Assembly (NCBI GenBank): GCA_964398945.1
Contig: CAYNOT010000026.1
Location: forward strand, 1 to 46,313
Direction: 5' to 3'
DNA length: 46,313 nt
Origin: JBGTGG01 sp964398945
GTDB lineage: Bacteria; Bacteroidota; Bacteroidia; Cytophagales; Cyclobacteriaceae
The notes below the pieces were generated by a model. That model saw only the letters and a list, made by a program, of their open reading frames with translations, ran no database searches and was not told the DNA's origin. The position numbers were made by a program, and so were the translations under genes. Each line of letters begins with the position of its first letter. Positions within the stretch are counted from its first letter, which is position 1. Below, piece after piece: positions 1 to 8,309 of this stretch.

Positions 1-51
1 CCGATAAAAAGCTATCTAAACATTATGCACCATAATTATATTGTTACAACA

Positions 52-125
52 CTAGTCACCAGTATCCAGTATCCAGTATCCAGTATCTAGCGTCTAGTCT
101 CCAGTATCTGATATCCAGCATCCAG
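52..125. repeat. Heptanucleotide tandem array, consensus CCAGTAT
   Basis: About ten 7-base units lie in strict register. Positions 59-86 are four exact copies of CCAGTAT. Degenerate units (CTAGCGT, CTAGTCT, CCAGTAT, CTGATAT, CCAGCAT) follow to 121, and CTAGTCA precedes at 52-58. There is no spacer, so this is a microsatellite-like array and not a CRISPR. It lies about 90 bases upstream of the first gene. The same unit in inverted form makes up the repeat at 2084-2160. Confidence 0.85.
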
Positions 126-217
126 TTCAGATGGCAAATGAATAATAACCTCCTTTTTCCTTGAATTTGTCTGTAAAAATTTAAAAATTACAGATAAACC
201 AAACTCGCAACACGTAT

Positions 218-679
218 ATGAACATCTTCAATAACCCTAATCGTATCCCTGAAAGTTATGGCCTTCGTATAGCTGGTGGACTAATTGCATATTTTTTAGT
301 GATGAACCTGATCGGCCTTACGCATTACGTTGAGCTTCGTCTTGTAAATATCGCCATTATTATTCCGGGTATTTATTATGCGCTTAAGCGTTTTAGGAGC
401 GCGCATCAAGATCACCTTAATTATTTCAGAGCATTGATAACAGGTGTTGCCACTGCTTCTTTTGGTTCTTTAGTTTTCGCATTGTTCCTTTTTATTTGGA
501 TGAAATCGGATGTGGAGTTGATGCAAGCCATTAAAGACAATGAACCGATGGGCCAATATTTGAATCCATACATCGCCAGTTTTATTGTTGCATTGGAAGG
601 TGTTTTTTCAGGATTGCTTTTCACTTTTATAATCATCAATTATGTGCCTACTGATGAGGTAAACGATCCGCAGGGATAA
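218..679 (+). CDS. DUF4199-type integral membrane protein
   Basis: A 153-residue membrane protein. Hydrophobic segments lie at about residues 18-36, 42-55, 72-95 and 118-143, giving roughly four transmembrane helices. The layout, with a charged loop after helix 2 (around YALKRFRSAHQDH) and a long extracytoplasmic loop before the last helix, resembles the DUF4199 family common in Bacteroidetes, whose function is unknown. The family call comes from recall of overall pattern and not from a diagnostic motif. The start at 218 is the first ATG and opens directly on a plausible N-terminus. A strong intrinsic terminator follows 13 bases after the stop, so the gene is probably transcribed alone. Confidence 0.7.
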   Translation: MNIFNNPNRIPESYGLRIAGGLIAYFLVMNLIGLTHYVELRLVNIAIIIPGIYYALKRFRSAHQDHLNYFRALITGVATASFGSLVFALFLFIWMKSDVELMQAIKDNEPMGQYLNPYIASFIVALEGVFSGLLFTFIIINYVPTDEVNDPQG

Positions 680-692
680 ATTGCTTTATTTA

Positions 693-742
693 AAAAGCCT
701 GTGATCTGAAAATGTTTCAGATCACAGGCTTTTGTTTTTTTT
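693..742 (+). terminator. Intrinsic terminator after the DUF4199-type gene
   Basis: A perfect 18-bp stem (694-711 with 715-732) has a 3-base loop and is followed by a G and then a run of eight T. It is one of the clearest terminators in the window. The A-rich left flank could let it work in reverse as well, but no gene faces it from the right. Confidence 0.92.
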
Positions 743-768
743 GAGCGAATGGATTTTCCTTACCTTGC
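739..768 (+). promoter_or_regulatory. Candidate sigma-A promoter for pepP
   Basis: TTTTG (739-743), 17 bases, then TACCTTGC (761-768), one base off the Bacteroidetes -7 consensus TANNTTTG. It begins within the T-run of the preceding terminator and lies 22 bases upstream of the pepP ATG, a typical leader length. Confidence 0.5.
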
Positions 769-790
769 AACACAGGAATAAGTTACAACT

Positions 791-2086
791 ATGCGATACG
801 AAAGCTTGCCGAAATCATTGTTTGTTTCAAACCGGAAAAGATTAGTAAAAGAGCTAAAGCAAAATTCGGTTGCGGTGTTAAATGCAAATGACATCATGCC
901 TACCAATGCGGACGGTACCATGAGGTTCCGCCAAAACAACGATTTGTTTTATCTTACCGGTGTGGATCAGGAAGAAACAAAGCTTCTTATCTGTCCGGGT
1001 TTTCCCGATAAAAAATTACGCGAAGTATTGTTCCTTCGCGAAACAAACGAATTGATTGCCACCTGGGAAGGCCATAAACTTACCAAAGAAGAAGCACGCA
1101 AAGCTACCGGGATTGAAACTGTAATGTGGCTGTCGGAATTCCCGCGTGTTTTCAATACGATGATGGTGATGGGTGGTGTCGAGCATGTGTATTTGAATAC
1201 GAATGACCATTACCGTGCCGACATTCAAGTGGAGACACGTGATATGCGCTTCATTTCCTGGTGTAAGGAAAGGTATCCGCTGCATCGCTACGAGCGGTTG
1301 GCACCTGTCATGGGAAAACTAAGGACCATAAAGTCAGGGGAAGAAATAAAATTATTGAAGGAAGCCTGTGACATTACCGGGAAGGGGTTCAGAAGAATTT
1401 TAAAATTTGTGAAGCCCGGGGTAAAAGAGTATGAGATCGAAGCTGAATTCATGCACGAATTTTTACGAAATAAATCCCGAGGCTTTGCGTATGAACCCAT
1501 CATTGCTTCGGGAGCCAATTCTTGCGTGCTGCATTATATCGATAATAGTAAACCGTGTAAAGAAGGGGATGTATTGTTGTTGGACGTAGGCGCAGAATAT
1601 GCGAATTACAATGCGGATATGACGCGTACCATTCCGGTAAGCGGAAAATACACGAAGCGCCAGAAAGATGTATACAATTCGGTGTTGAAGGTGATGCGTT
1701 ACGCAATGAAAATTATGAAGCCGGGTGTTGTATACTTTGATTACCACAAAGAGGTTCAGAAGGTAATGGAAAGTGAATTGGTGAAATTAAAATTGATCGA
1801 TAAAACCGATATTAAAAATCAGCATCCCGATCGACCAGTATTTATGAAATATTTTATGCACGGTACAGGCCACATGTTGGGGTTGGATGTTCACGATATC
1901 GGTAACATGTACCAGAAAATGAAACCCGGTATGGTATGGACTATTGAGCCGGGAATTTATATCAAAGAAGAAGGGTTGGGGGTACGCATTGAAAACAATG
2001 TGGTGATCATGAAGAACGGATTGGTGGATTTAATGAAAAACATTCCGATTGAAGCGGAGGAGATTGAAGAGATTATGAATAGTTAG
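791..2086 (+). CDS. pepP: Xaa-Pro aminopeptidase (M24B family)
   Basis: A 431-residue cytoplasmic metallopeptidase that removes N-terminal residues preceding proline. The N-terminal creatinase-like domain (about 1-165) contains the RFRQNNDLFYLTG motif typical of aminopeptidase P. The C-terminal pita-bread domain carries all five expected metal ligands: Asp265 and Asp276 (LDVGAEY and NADMTRT), His361 (HGTGHMLGLDVHD), Glu386 (TIEPGIY) and Glu401 (RIENN). Length matches PepP (about 430-440). There is no signal peptide. The stop codon TAG is also the first part of the heptamer repeat that follows. Adjacent genes have unrelated functions. The assignment is secure. Confidence 0.95.
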   Translation: MRYESLPKSLFVSNRKRLVKELKQNSVAVLNANDIMPTNADGTMRFRQNNDLFYLTGVDQEETKLLICPGFPDKKLREVLFLRETNELIATWEGHKLTKEEARKATGIETVMWLSEFPRVFNTMMVMGGVEHVYLNTNDHYRADIQVETRDMRFISWCKERYPLHRYERLAPVMGKLRTIKSGEEIKLLKEACDITGKGFRRILKFVKPGVKEYEIEAEFMHEFLRNKSRGFAYEPIIASGANSCVLHYIDNSKPCKEGDVLLLDVGAEYANYNADMTRTIPVSGKYTKRQKDVYNSVLKVMRYAMKIMKPGVVYFDYHKEVQKVMESELVKLKLIDKTDIKNQHPDRPVFMKYFMHGTGHMLGLDVHDIGNMYQKMKPGMVWTIEPGIYIKEEGLGVRIENNVVIMKNGLVDLMKNIPIEAEEIEEIMNS

Positions 2087-2160
2087 ATGCTAGATACTGG
2101 TTTCTGGATACTGGATACTGGTTTCTGGATACTAGTGTCTAGTATCCAGAAACCAGTATC
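2084..2160. repeat. Phased heptanucleotide repeat forming a 22-bp hairpin
   Basis: Eleven 7-base units run without a break from the pepP stop codon to 2160. The left side uses units such as TAGATAC, TGGTTTC and TGGATAC, and the right side uses their inverted partners TAGTATC, CAGAAAC and CAGTATC. Bases 2114-2135 and 2139-2160 are perfect reverse complements with a 3-base loop. Bases 2093-2113 form an extra direct copy of the left arm. The hairpin ends 18 bases before the next start codon. No T-run follows, so it is not a classical terminator. Confidence 0.92.
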
Positions 2161-2178
2161 GAATATAAACAACAGCCC

Positions 2179-2976
2179 ATGCGATTAAGAATCATTTTTA
2201 CAACTACAATATTGGCACTTTCCTGGCTCGCTCAGGCCCACGAATTTTGGTTGCAGCCTGGGAAGTTTGTCTACGACATTGGTGAAAAGATTGAAATCAA
2301 ATTGAAAGTAGGGGAGGGTTTCACTGGGGAAGCGTGGGATTTGTCGCATCATAAAATTGAAAACTTCACACTTTATAATAAAGCCGGGAAACAAGACCTT
2401 ACAGCGACCGCAAACAGAGCAAAAAATAGCGCGATCGAATATTTGCTGAATCAACAAGGCACACAGGTTTTTACACTCGAAAGCAATAAAGCATTTATTG
2501 AATTGGATGCGGAGAAGTTTAACGAGTACTTAAAAGAAGACGGCCTTGATTATATCATTAAAGAGCGGGAGAAGAATGGGGAAAACGAAAAAGACGCGAA
2601 AGAATTTTACAGCAGGTATGCAAAGTTGCTTGTGCAGGTAGGGAAGGGAACGGATGATACATACAAGCTCAGGACCGGAATGGTGTTGGAAATTGTTCCG
2701 GATGCAAACCCGTATGCGATCACTTCCGGTGATTATTTGGGTTGCGTTGTTTATTATGAAGGAAAACCATTGCCACACACTCTAGTAAAAGTCTGGAGCC
2801 ATATTGGCAATCGTATTTTCCTTCAAAACATTTATACGGAAGATGATGGAGCAATCAAATTCCCCATCAGCAACAAAGGCCCGTGGATGGTGAGTACCGT
2901 GAAGATGGTCAAATCAGAAAAGCCCGAAGTGGATTATGAAAGTATGTGGGCGAGTTTGGTTTTTGGAATAGAATAG
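2179..2976 (+). CDS. DUF4198-family secreted protein
   Basis: A 265-residue exported protein. Residues 1-20 form a signal peptide ending in AQA-H, so the mature protein begins HEFWLQP. That N-terminal HEFWL sequence followed by a beta-rich body is typical of DUF4198, a family sometimes linked to metal (cobalt/nickel) transport. The exported His at the mature N-terminus would suit metal binding, but this is inference. A late segment (about 180-250, with LPHTLVKVWSHIG and TEDDGAIKFPI) looks like the carboxypeptidase-regulatory-like fold found in this family. The heptamer hairpin lies just upstream. The RidA gene starts 11 bases downstream, so the two are probably co-transcribed. Confidence 0.75.
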   Translation: MRLRIIFTTTILALSWLAQAHEFWLQPGKFVYDIGEKIEIKLKVGEGFTGEAWDLSHHKIENFTLYNKAGKQDLTATANRAKNSAIEYLLNQQGTQVFTLESNKAFIELDAEKFNEYLKEDGLDYIIKEREKNGENEKDAKEFYSRYAKLLVQVGKGTDDTYKLRTGMVLEIVPDANPYAITSGDYLGCVVYYEGKPLPHTLVKVWSHIGNRIFLQNIYTEDDGAIKFPISNKGPWMVSTVKMVKSEKPEVDYESMWASLVFGIE

Positions 2977-2987
2977 AAGTTTATAAT

Positions 2988-3401
2988 ATGACGAAGATAC
3001 ACGCAGATCAAGCACCCGAACCGGTTGGTTCCTATCCGCACGCCAGGCGTGTTGGTAATTTATTGTTTCTTTCTGGTGTGGGGCCAAGAAAGAAAGGGTC
3101 AAAAGAAATTCCGGGTGTCACCTTAAATGACAAAGGAGAAATTGTTGCATACGACATTGAAATCCAATGCAAGTCAGTTTTTGAAAATGTTCGCATAATT
3201 TTGGAAGCCTCCGGTTCATCGTGGGAACAGTTGGTGGATGTAACGGTATTTCTTACCAACATGAAAGATGATTTTAAAACATTCAATAAAATCTACGCGG
3301 AGTACTTTAAAGAAAATCAACCATGCCGCACAACCGTGGAGGTAAATGCTTTACCCACGCCTATTGCCATTGAGTTAAAATGCATCGCGACCACGATTTA
3401 G
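2988..3401 (+). CDS. RidA-family enamine/imine deaminase
   Basis: A 137-residue protein of the RidA (YjgF/YER057c/UK114) superfamily, which hydrolyses reactive enamine/imine intermediates or acts as a pathway deaminase. Recognisable elements are RRVGNLLFLSGVGP, the mid-region V.VFLTNM, and the ligand-binding Arg114 (PCRTTVEV) and Glu129 (AIELKC). The GPRKKGSKEIPGV insert resembles the 2-aminomuconate-deaminase-like subgroup, but no kynurenine-pathway genes are nearby, so the substrate is left open. The start at 2988 is preferred over an in-frame ATG at 2946, because the latter lies inside the upstream gene and adds 14 residues with no family match. Confidence 0.88.
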   Translation: MTKIHADQAPEPVGSYPHARRVGNLLFLSGVGPRKKGSKEIPGVTLNDKGEIVAYDIEIQCKSVFENVRIILEASGSSWEQLVDVTVFLTNMKDDFKTFNKIYAEYFKENQPCRTTVEVNALPTPIAIELKCIATTI

Positions 3402-3514
3402 GGATTAGTTGATTTTTGGATTAGATACTATTTTATAGTAAAGCATAAAAAGGTTAGAGTAATAAAGAGTTGGCACAGATGAAGAAATGAATTTACTGTG
3501 AGCAGTTATCAATA

Positions 3515-3904
3515 ATGAAAGAGGAGATAAAAGATGATTTAACTTATAAAATAATCGGGTGTGCCATGAAAGTTCACTCCACTCTGGGAAATGGCTTTCA
3601 GGAAATTATATATCAACGAGCCTTGGCAATTGAACTTAGAAAAGCAAACCTCTCATTTGTGTCTGAACAGGAGATTCCTATCTATTATGACGATGAATGC
3701 ATTGGTAAGCGAAGAGCCGATTTCCTGATTGAAGATGAGGTGATGGTGGAATTAAAAGCTGTCATTAGAATGGAAGATGCGCACTTGGCACAGGGATTAA
3801 ATTATTTGGTCGCATATAAAATGGAAAAAGGATTGCTCATCAATTTCGGATCCGTAAGCCTTGAAGTAAAACGACTGCTGCATCCAAAGAAGCGACAATC
3901 CTGA
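3515..3904 (+). CDS. GxxExxY protein (PD-(D/E)XK-like fold)
   Basis: A 129-residue protein of the GxxExxY family, named for the motif seen here as GNGFQEIIYQ near residues 24-33. A second conserved block, RADFLIEDEVMVELKA (about residues 68-83), holds the D...ExK arrangement of PD-(D/E)XK nuclease-like folds, so the catalytic pattern looks intact. The cellular role of the family is unknown. Copies are often scattered through Bacteroidetes and other environmental genomes in intergenic positions, as here. It ends 6 bases from the convergent tricorn-type gene. No partner gene is evident. Confidence 0.88.
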   Translation: MKEEIKDDLTYKIIGCAMKVHSTLGNGFQEIIYQRALAIELRKANLSFVSEQEIPIYYDDECIGKRRADFLIEDEVMVELKAVIRMEDAHLAQGLNYLVAYKMEKGLLINFGSVSLEVKRLLHPKKRQS

Positions 3905-3910
3905 AATCTG

Positions 3911-6900
3911 CTAATCCTTCAATCCCGATCCAAAGTCCGGATGCTTAGGTGGAGCCGGCACTGCTCTCGGATCAGCCTTCAATAATTCCTGTAAATGCTT
4001 TACAGCCGCTTCCAGTTGTTTGTCCTTTCCCATAAATGTTTCATGCGGAAGGTTGTCTATTTCTATGTCCGGAACAACGCCATGTCCTTCGATAAGCCAC
4101 TCACGCTCCGGGCCATACACACCTGTCATCGGGGCGCGCGCCAATCCCCCATCGGTCAACCGGTTTTGTGACCCCAACCAAATCTCCCCACCCCACGTAC
4201 GCGTACCGATTACTTTTCCCATCTCCAATCGTCTAAAGCCTTCTGCAAACGCTTCACCATCGGATGCGGTATTCTCATTCACCAGTACAACCATGTGGCC
4301 GCGGAAAGCATATTGCATGTTCCAGGTCGGATCACTGGCACGGTCCTTGAAATAGAACCAGGCTTTACGCAATAATTTTTCAAGAATAAAACTGTCGATG
4401 TTCCCACCCCGGTTAGAGCGCACATCAATGATCAATGCCGGTTTATCAAAGACCGGATAAAATTCGCGGTACCATTGTGAAATGTCACCGCTACCCATCG
4501 CACGAAGGTGTACATATCCGATTTGATCGTTGCCCAGCTTCTCCGTTTCCAACCTGCGGGAATATTCCCAATCGGAATAGCGCAGATTAGATTCACCTGT
4601 TGTTGGAGCAACAATGATTTCTTTTTTTGTGGAACCGGAAGTAATTCCCAAACGAACTTGATTTTTATTTTGGTTCCGTAACAAAGCATTCACATCCGGA
4701 ACAGAAAGCGTCCCCACGCCATTGATGTGCGTGATGATATCACCAACCGAAACATCCACATCCGGTTGATCAAGTGGCGACAATTGATCCGGGTAATCGG
4801 GATCGGCCTGATAGATATAATCAATCCGATAACCACCTTTGTCTTGTGCGCGTGTTAGTCTTGCGCCAAGTGTAGCAATTGTAATTTTATCTTCGCCCTC
4901 ACGCAAATCACCACCACGCACACTGGTATGAAGCGCTTCCAGTTCACCCACAAACCCACCGATCAGGTCGCTTAGTTCAGCGCGTGTGGTAATACGGTCC
5001 ACCAACGGAAGATAGCGTTTGTACATTCCGTCCCAATCAACACCGTGCATATTCGGATCGTAGAAGTAATCGCGTTCCATTCGCCATGCATCCGTAAAGA
5101 GTTGTTTCCAATCTTCCTTCGGATCGATAGAGAACGACCAATTGCTTAAATTGACTTTGTCATCGCTAAGTTTTGAAACCGGACTGGTAGATGCATCCGT
5201 CACATAGATATCCTTTCCTTTGGTGATCAATAATTTTTTGCCGTTGCCGGATAATTCATATCCTCGTATATCTTCCACCAGTGTTGTTGGCTTAGGATTT
5301 TCGTTGGTGATTTTTACCGCCATGAGATGGCGCTTTGCATCCAATCCGGTTTCACGGGAGATAAAAAACAAACCTTTATCATTTACCGAAAGACTGCTAT
5401 AATTTCCGGCAGGAATTGGAACTTCCTGAATACGCTGTTGGATTCCTTCTTTATCAATGACTACAGAAACTGCACCTGGTTCTTTTTTAGGATTGCTTTC
5501 GGGTGCCAATTCATCAACGGGTTTAAAGGGTGAGCGTAATCCTTTTCGCAATGCGATCTGATATATTTTTTCCTGTTTATCGAAATAAGGTTCCGGTTGA
5601 CGAGGTCCCCAGGGGCTCCCCACCAGCGATTGAAAATTGCGGTCAGAGATAAAATAAATCCATTCACCATCGTGGCTCCAGCTAGCGCTGTAGCTGTTGG
5701 CCCGGTCGGTTGTTAACGCTATATAACTTCCTTTTGCCACATCATATAAATGGATCTGGTAAAAACTGTTTGCCGCACGTTGTGAAAAGGCCAGCCACTT
5801 GCTATCAGGCGACCAGGAAATACCTGCAATACCTTCTTGATTGGTAGAGATTTTTTTATTGGTTTTTGTCTCGGTGTTGAAAACCCACAGTTCATTATTG
5901 TTGTCAGTGAAGGCAATCAGTTTTCCATCCGGTGATGGGGCAGGATCGAAGCGGAGGATTTTTCCGTCTTTGGTTAACGAGGTATGCGCCCCGATTCCTG
6001 AAGTGGGGATTTTCACAAGTTCAAATTCCCCCGATTCATCGGAAAGTGTTACGAGTTCTTTACTATTTATAAAGATAGCATCGCGGTAACGAACACCTTC
6101 TTTGCGCGAAGCCTGGACAAACCTGCTTCCATTGGAAGGGGCAACAAAAATCCTTCCGCGTGCGGTAAGCACAACTTTTTCCCCGGAGGGGTCCAGATGA
6201 ATTGAAGTAATGTATTCTTGCGGATTCTTCACCCACTTTTCGCGGAGTTGATCAAGGTCGGTAGCAAGTGTGATGTTGACCAACTGATCTTTGTTGGTAG
6301 CAATATCATACAGCCAGATGTCAGCACCGGAATGGTAAACAATTTTTCCATTCGCCAGTGATGCATAGCGGACATCAAATATTTTTTGTTGTGTATGTTG
6401 TTTTAAATCTTTTCCATCTTCTGTCATCGACCAGATGTTCATGATGCGATCGCGATCGGTAATGAAATAGATACGACCGTTCCACCACATGGGGTGATGG
6501 CTTTCGCCAGCATAATCAGTGGTGAGTTTTATCGCTTCATCAGTACCTTCAGTATATTTCCAAACCTGGCGTGCAGTACCACCTTTATAACGTTTCGTTA
6601 CATTGCCATGATAGGATGGACGTACGAAATAGACTGTTTTGCCGGTGGCATCATAGGTGGCTTCGCTTGCTTGTTCCAACGGGACACGTGTTTTTGCTGA
6701 GTTGGCCGGATTGATTTTTACCAACTGATATTGTGGAAGTGTGGAGTAGTGGCGTGTTGCATAAACCAATTCACCTTGTGGTGTCCAGGTGGTAGCAACT
6801 GCGGATTCACCTTCGTATGTCCAGCGGGTTGGAAGGCCACCGGTGATGGGCATCGAATATACTTCCTGCGGCCCTTCGTAAGTAGCTGAAAATGCTACCG

Positions 6901-7144
6901 TTTTCCCGTCAGGTGAAACTGTTGGAAAAGATTCTTCCCCCGGATGTGCTGTTAGGCGTTGTGCGAGGCCACCATTGATAGAAACAGTCCACAGATCACT
7001 TTCAGCAGCAAAAATAATTTTGTCACCACTTAAAGCGGGGTATTGATAATATCCTTTTACACCTTGGGCGATTGAAAAAGAAGTGAAACAAGTGAATAGA
7101 AGTGTTGGTAAGAATACTTTCCAGAGGGTATTTGTAGCGTTCAT
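3911..7144 (-). CDS. Tricorn-type serine protease (S41 family), exported
   Basis: A 1077-residue protein, the usual size for tricorn protease homologues, which trim peptides to short products. Residues 1-26 form a signal peptide (…SFSIAQG), so it works in the periplasm or beyond, unlike archaeal tricorn. Residues about 30-650 are WD40/TolB-like beta-propeller repeats (SPDGKLIAFTDNN, SPDSKWLAFSQ, SHDGEWIYFISDR). The tricorn core begins near 680 (WRMERDYFYDPNMHGVDW), with a His near 737 (EALHTSVRGG), a PDZ domain at about 760-860, and the S41 peptidase domain with the nucleophile Ser-Asp near 961 (NENTASDGEAF) and the late Glu near 1015 (IEGHGVVPDIEID). All catalytic elements appear present. 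It is convergent with the GxxExxY gene. Confidence 0.93.
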   Translation of the reverse strand: MNATNTLWKVFLPTLLFTCFTSFSIAQGVKGYYQYPALSGDKIIFAAESDLWTVSINGGLAQRLTAHPGEESFPTVSPDGKTVAFSATYEGPQEVYSMPITGGLPTRWTYEGESAVATTWTPQGELVYATRHYSTLPQYQLVKINPANSAKTRVPLEQASEATYDATGKTVYFVRPSYHGNVTKRYKGGTARQVWKYTEGTDEAIKLTTDYAGESHHPMWWNGRIYFITDRDRIMNIWSMTEDGKDLKQHTQQKIFDVRYASLANGKIVYHSGADIWLYDIATNKDQLVNITLATDLDQLREKWVKNPQEYITSIHLDPSGEKVVLTARGRIFVAPSNGSRFVQASRKEGVRYRDAIFINSKELVTLSDESGEFELVKIPTSGIGAHTSLTKDGKILRFDPAPSPDGKLIAFTDNNNELWVFNTETKTNKKISTNQEGIAGISWSPDSKWLAFSQRAANSFYQIHLYDVAKGSYIALTTDRANSYSASWSHDGEWIYFISDRNFQSLVGSPWGPRQPEPYFDKQEKIYQIALRKGLRSPFKPVDELAPESNPKKEPGAVSVVIDKEGIQQRIQEVPIPAGNYSSLSVNDKGLFFISRETGLDAKRHLMAVKITNENPKPTTLVEDIRGYELSGNGKKLLITKGKDIYVTDASTSPVSKLSDDKVNLSNWSFSIDPKEDWKQLFTDAWRMERDYFYDPNMHGVDWDGMYKRYLPLVDRITTRAELSDLIGGFVGELEALHTSVRGGDLREGEDKITIATLGARLTRAQDKGGYRIDYIYQADPDYPDQLSPLDQPDVDVSVGDIITHINGVGTLSVPDVNALLRNQNKNQVRLGITSGSTKKEIIVAPTTGESNLRYSDWEYSRRLETEKLGNDQIGYVHLRAMGSGDISQWYREFYPVFDKPALIIDVRSNRGGNIDSFILEKLLRKAWFYFKDRASDPTWNMQYAFRGHMVVLVNENTASDGEAFAEGFRRLEMGKVIGTRTWGGEIWLGSQNRLTDGGLARAPMTGVYGPEREWLIEGHGVVPDIEIDNLPHETFMGKDKQLEAAVKHLQELLKADPRAVPAPPKHPDFGSGLKD

Positions 7145-7291
7145 TTCAGGCCTGATTTAAAATTACAGATAGCGGAATGTAATGAATTTGCTATCAGGAA
7201 AGAAACAGTAGAATTGTAGGGACTCGTATTTTTTGTTTGAATGGTTAGCAGGCGGATACAATCCTGCTCCGATATTCAGTATTTTCAGAGT

Positions 7292-7753
7292 TCACAGCTT
7301 GTACTCAGAACTTCTTTTTTTTGTCCAAAATTTTAGTATTTCTGGAGTTGTCATAACTTTTTTGAAGCCGCACTTGTGTAGCCCTTTCTTTAACTCCAGA
7401 TCGCCAGTCCACAGTTTTCCTTTCAGGAATTTTGTTAGCGCGACAAAATCAGTATCGTCAATATCAATTTCTTTGGTTATGTTTTCAGAATCCTCCCAGA
7501 CTTTTTGTGGGATGACTTCTTCATTTATGAAATGAATCTTAGTCAGTAGTGAGTCGAACGACTCTTCAAGCTGACGATCAGAAAGGCTCGAGATTTTCAA
7601 AAGTTTACCCCAATGTTTTTTGATTTCTGTCTTTAAATAGTGTGGACTGTAAAACTCAAAAACCCCCTGTGAATTAAAAATTATCTGGCCAAAGACGGTA
7701 TTGGTTTTAATTAAAGCACTAAATACAATATTGGTGTCAATGACGATCTTCAC
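7292..7753 (-). CDS. PIN-domain toxin, putative toxin-antitoxin component
   Basis: A 153-residue PIN-fold RNase, the toxin class of VapC-like pairs, though this subfamily (putative TA toxin component, PIN family) is distinct from classical VapC. Acidic active-site residues are visible: Asp6 (VIDTN), Glu43 (YLKTEIKKH), Asp102 (DIDDTDFVAL) and Asp118 (LWTGDLEL). The start is GTG at 7753, overlapping the upstream TGA stop as GTGA, which implies translational coupling to the antitoxin-like gene. Target RNA is unknown. Confidence 0.85.
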   Translation of the reverse strand: MKIVIDTNIVFSALIKTNTVFGQIIFNSQGVFEFYSPHYLKTEIKKHWGKLLKISSLSDRQLEESFDSLLTKIHFINEEVIPQKVWEDSENITKEIDIDDTDFVALTKFLKGKLWTGDLELKKGLHKCGFKKVMTTPEILKFWTKKRSSEYKL

Positions 7754-7953
7754 TTAATAAACCGCTTTCGGTTTTTTTTCCACCAACCTTTTTTTACGTC
7801 CTTCGCAAGTTTGTCAACTTCATCTTGCTTTGCTTGGGAAGTATCCGTGGCTTCTTTATAAGCCAAATAAGTAATAAGATTGAGTAGCCCATCAGTATCA
7901 ATGTAGGAGGGCAGCCTGATAATTACCTCATTTTTCGTTCTCTCGATTACCAT
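7750..7953 (-). CDS. Antitoxin-like small protein paired with the PIN toxin
   Basis: A 67-residue protein with a beta-strand start (RTKNEVIIRLPSYID), a central helix, and a basic tail containing WWKKNRKRFIK. Small proteins with a WWK.N..RFIK-type tail commonly precede PIN-family toxins in Bacteroidetes, so it is probably the cognate antitoxin. It has no recognisable DNA-binding domain. The 4-base overlap with the toxin start supports the pairing. It begins 27 bases after the Fe-S gene stop, with no promoter visible in the gap, so it may depend on read-through from that operon. Confidence 0.72.
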   Translation of the reverse strand: MVIERTKNEVIIRLPSYIDTDGLLNLITYLAYKEATDTSQAKQDEVDKLAKDVKKGWWKKNRKRFIK

Positions 7954-7980
7954 TTTAAATACTTTAATCTAAAAAAATCC

Positions 7981-8307
7981 CTAAACCGCAAAACTCTCCC
8001 CACACCCGCAAGTACGCGAAGCATTCGGGTTTACAAATTGAAACCCTTTTCCGTTAAGGCCGTCAGAAAAATCAAGGGTTGTGCCCAATAAGTAAAGCAA
8101 GCTTTTTTTGTCGACCAATATTTTAATGCCTTTGTCTTCAAAGATCTGGTCGTTCGGATTGGTGGCATCGTCAAAATCAAGGTCGTACATCAAGCCGGAA
8201 CAACCCCCGCCTTTTACCGATACACGGATGTTGTGATCCGAAGACTTTCCCTCTACTTTCTGCAATTGCAGTATTTGCTCTTTTGCTTTTTCTGTAACAC
8301 TAATCAT
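7981..8307 (-). CDS. IscA/SufA/ErpA-type Fe-S cluster carrier
   Basis: A 108-residue A-type carrier that accepts iron-sulfur clusters and passes them to apoproteins in the cytoplasm. The three invariant cysteines are present: Cys36 (GGGCSGLMYDL) and Cys100 and Cys102 (RTCGCGESF). Length is standard for the HesB/IscA family. No other isc or suf gene is adjacent, so it is more likely a stand-alone carrier, and the specific name (iscA, sufA, erpA) cannot be chosen. The upstream unknown gene ends 2 bases before its start, so the two are certainly co-transcribed. Confidence 0.93.
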   Translation of the reverse strand: MISVTEKAKEQILQLQKVEGKSSDHNIRVSVKGGGCSGLMYDLDFDDATNPNDQIFEDKGIKILVDKKSLLYLLGTTLDFSDGLNGKGFQFVNPNASRTCGCGESFAV

Positions 8308-8309
8308 AA

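Noticed and set aside
52..125. Possible CRISPR array
   Set aside because: Units are only 7 bases, contiguous and without spacers, and no cas genes are present.
2114..2160. Rho-independent terminator for pepP
   Set aside because: The stem is long and perfect, but no T-run follows on either strand and the 7-base register shows that it is a repeat element.
3402..3514. Possible fourth heptamer locus (GGATTAG words)
   Set aside because: Two TTAG words are 7 bases apart but the next is 16 away, so the register is not kept.
7247..7268. AGCAGG/CCTGCT hairpin upstream of the PIN gene end
   Set aside because: Only 6 bp with a 10-base loop and no second copy in the window; it could be another REP-like unit, but one example is not enough.
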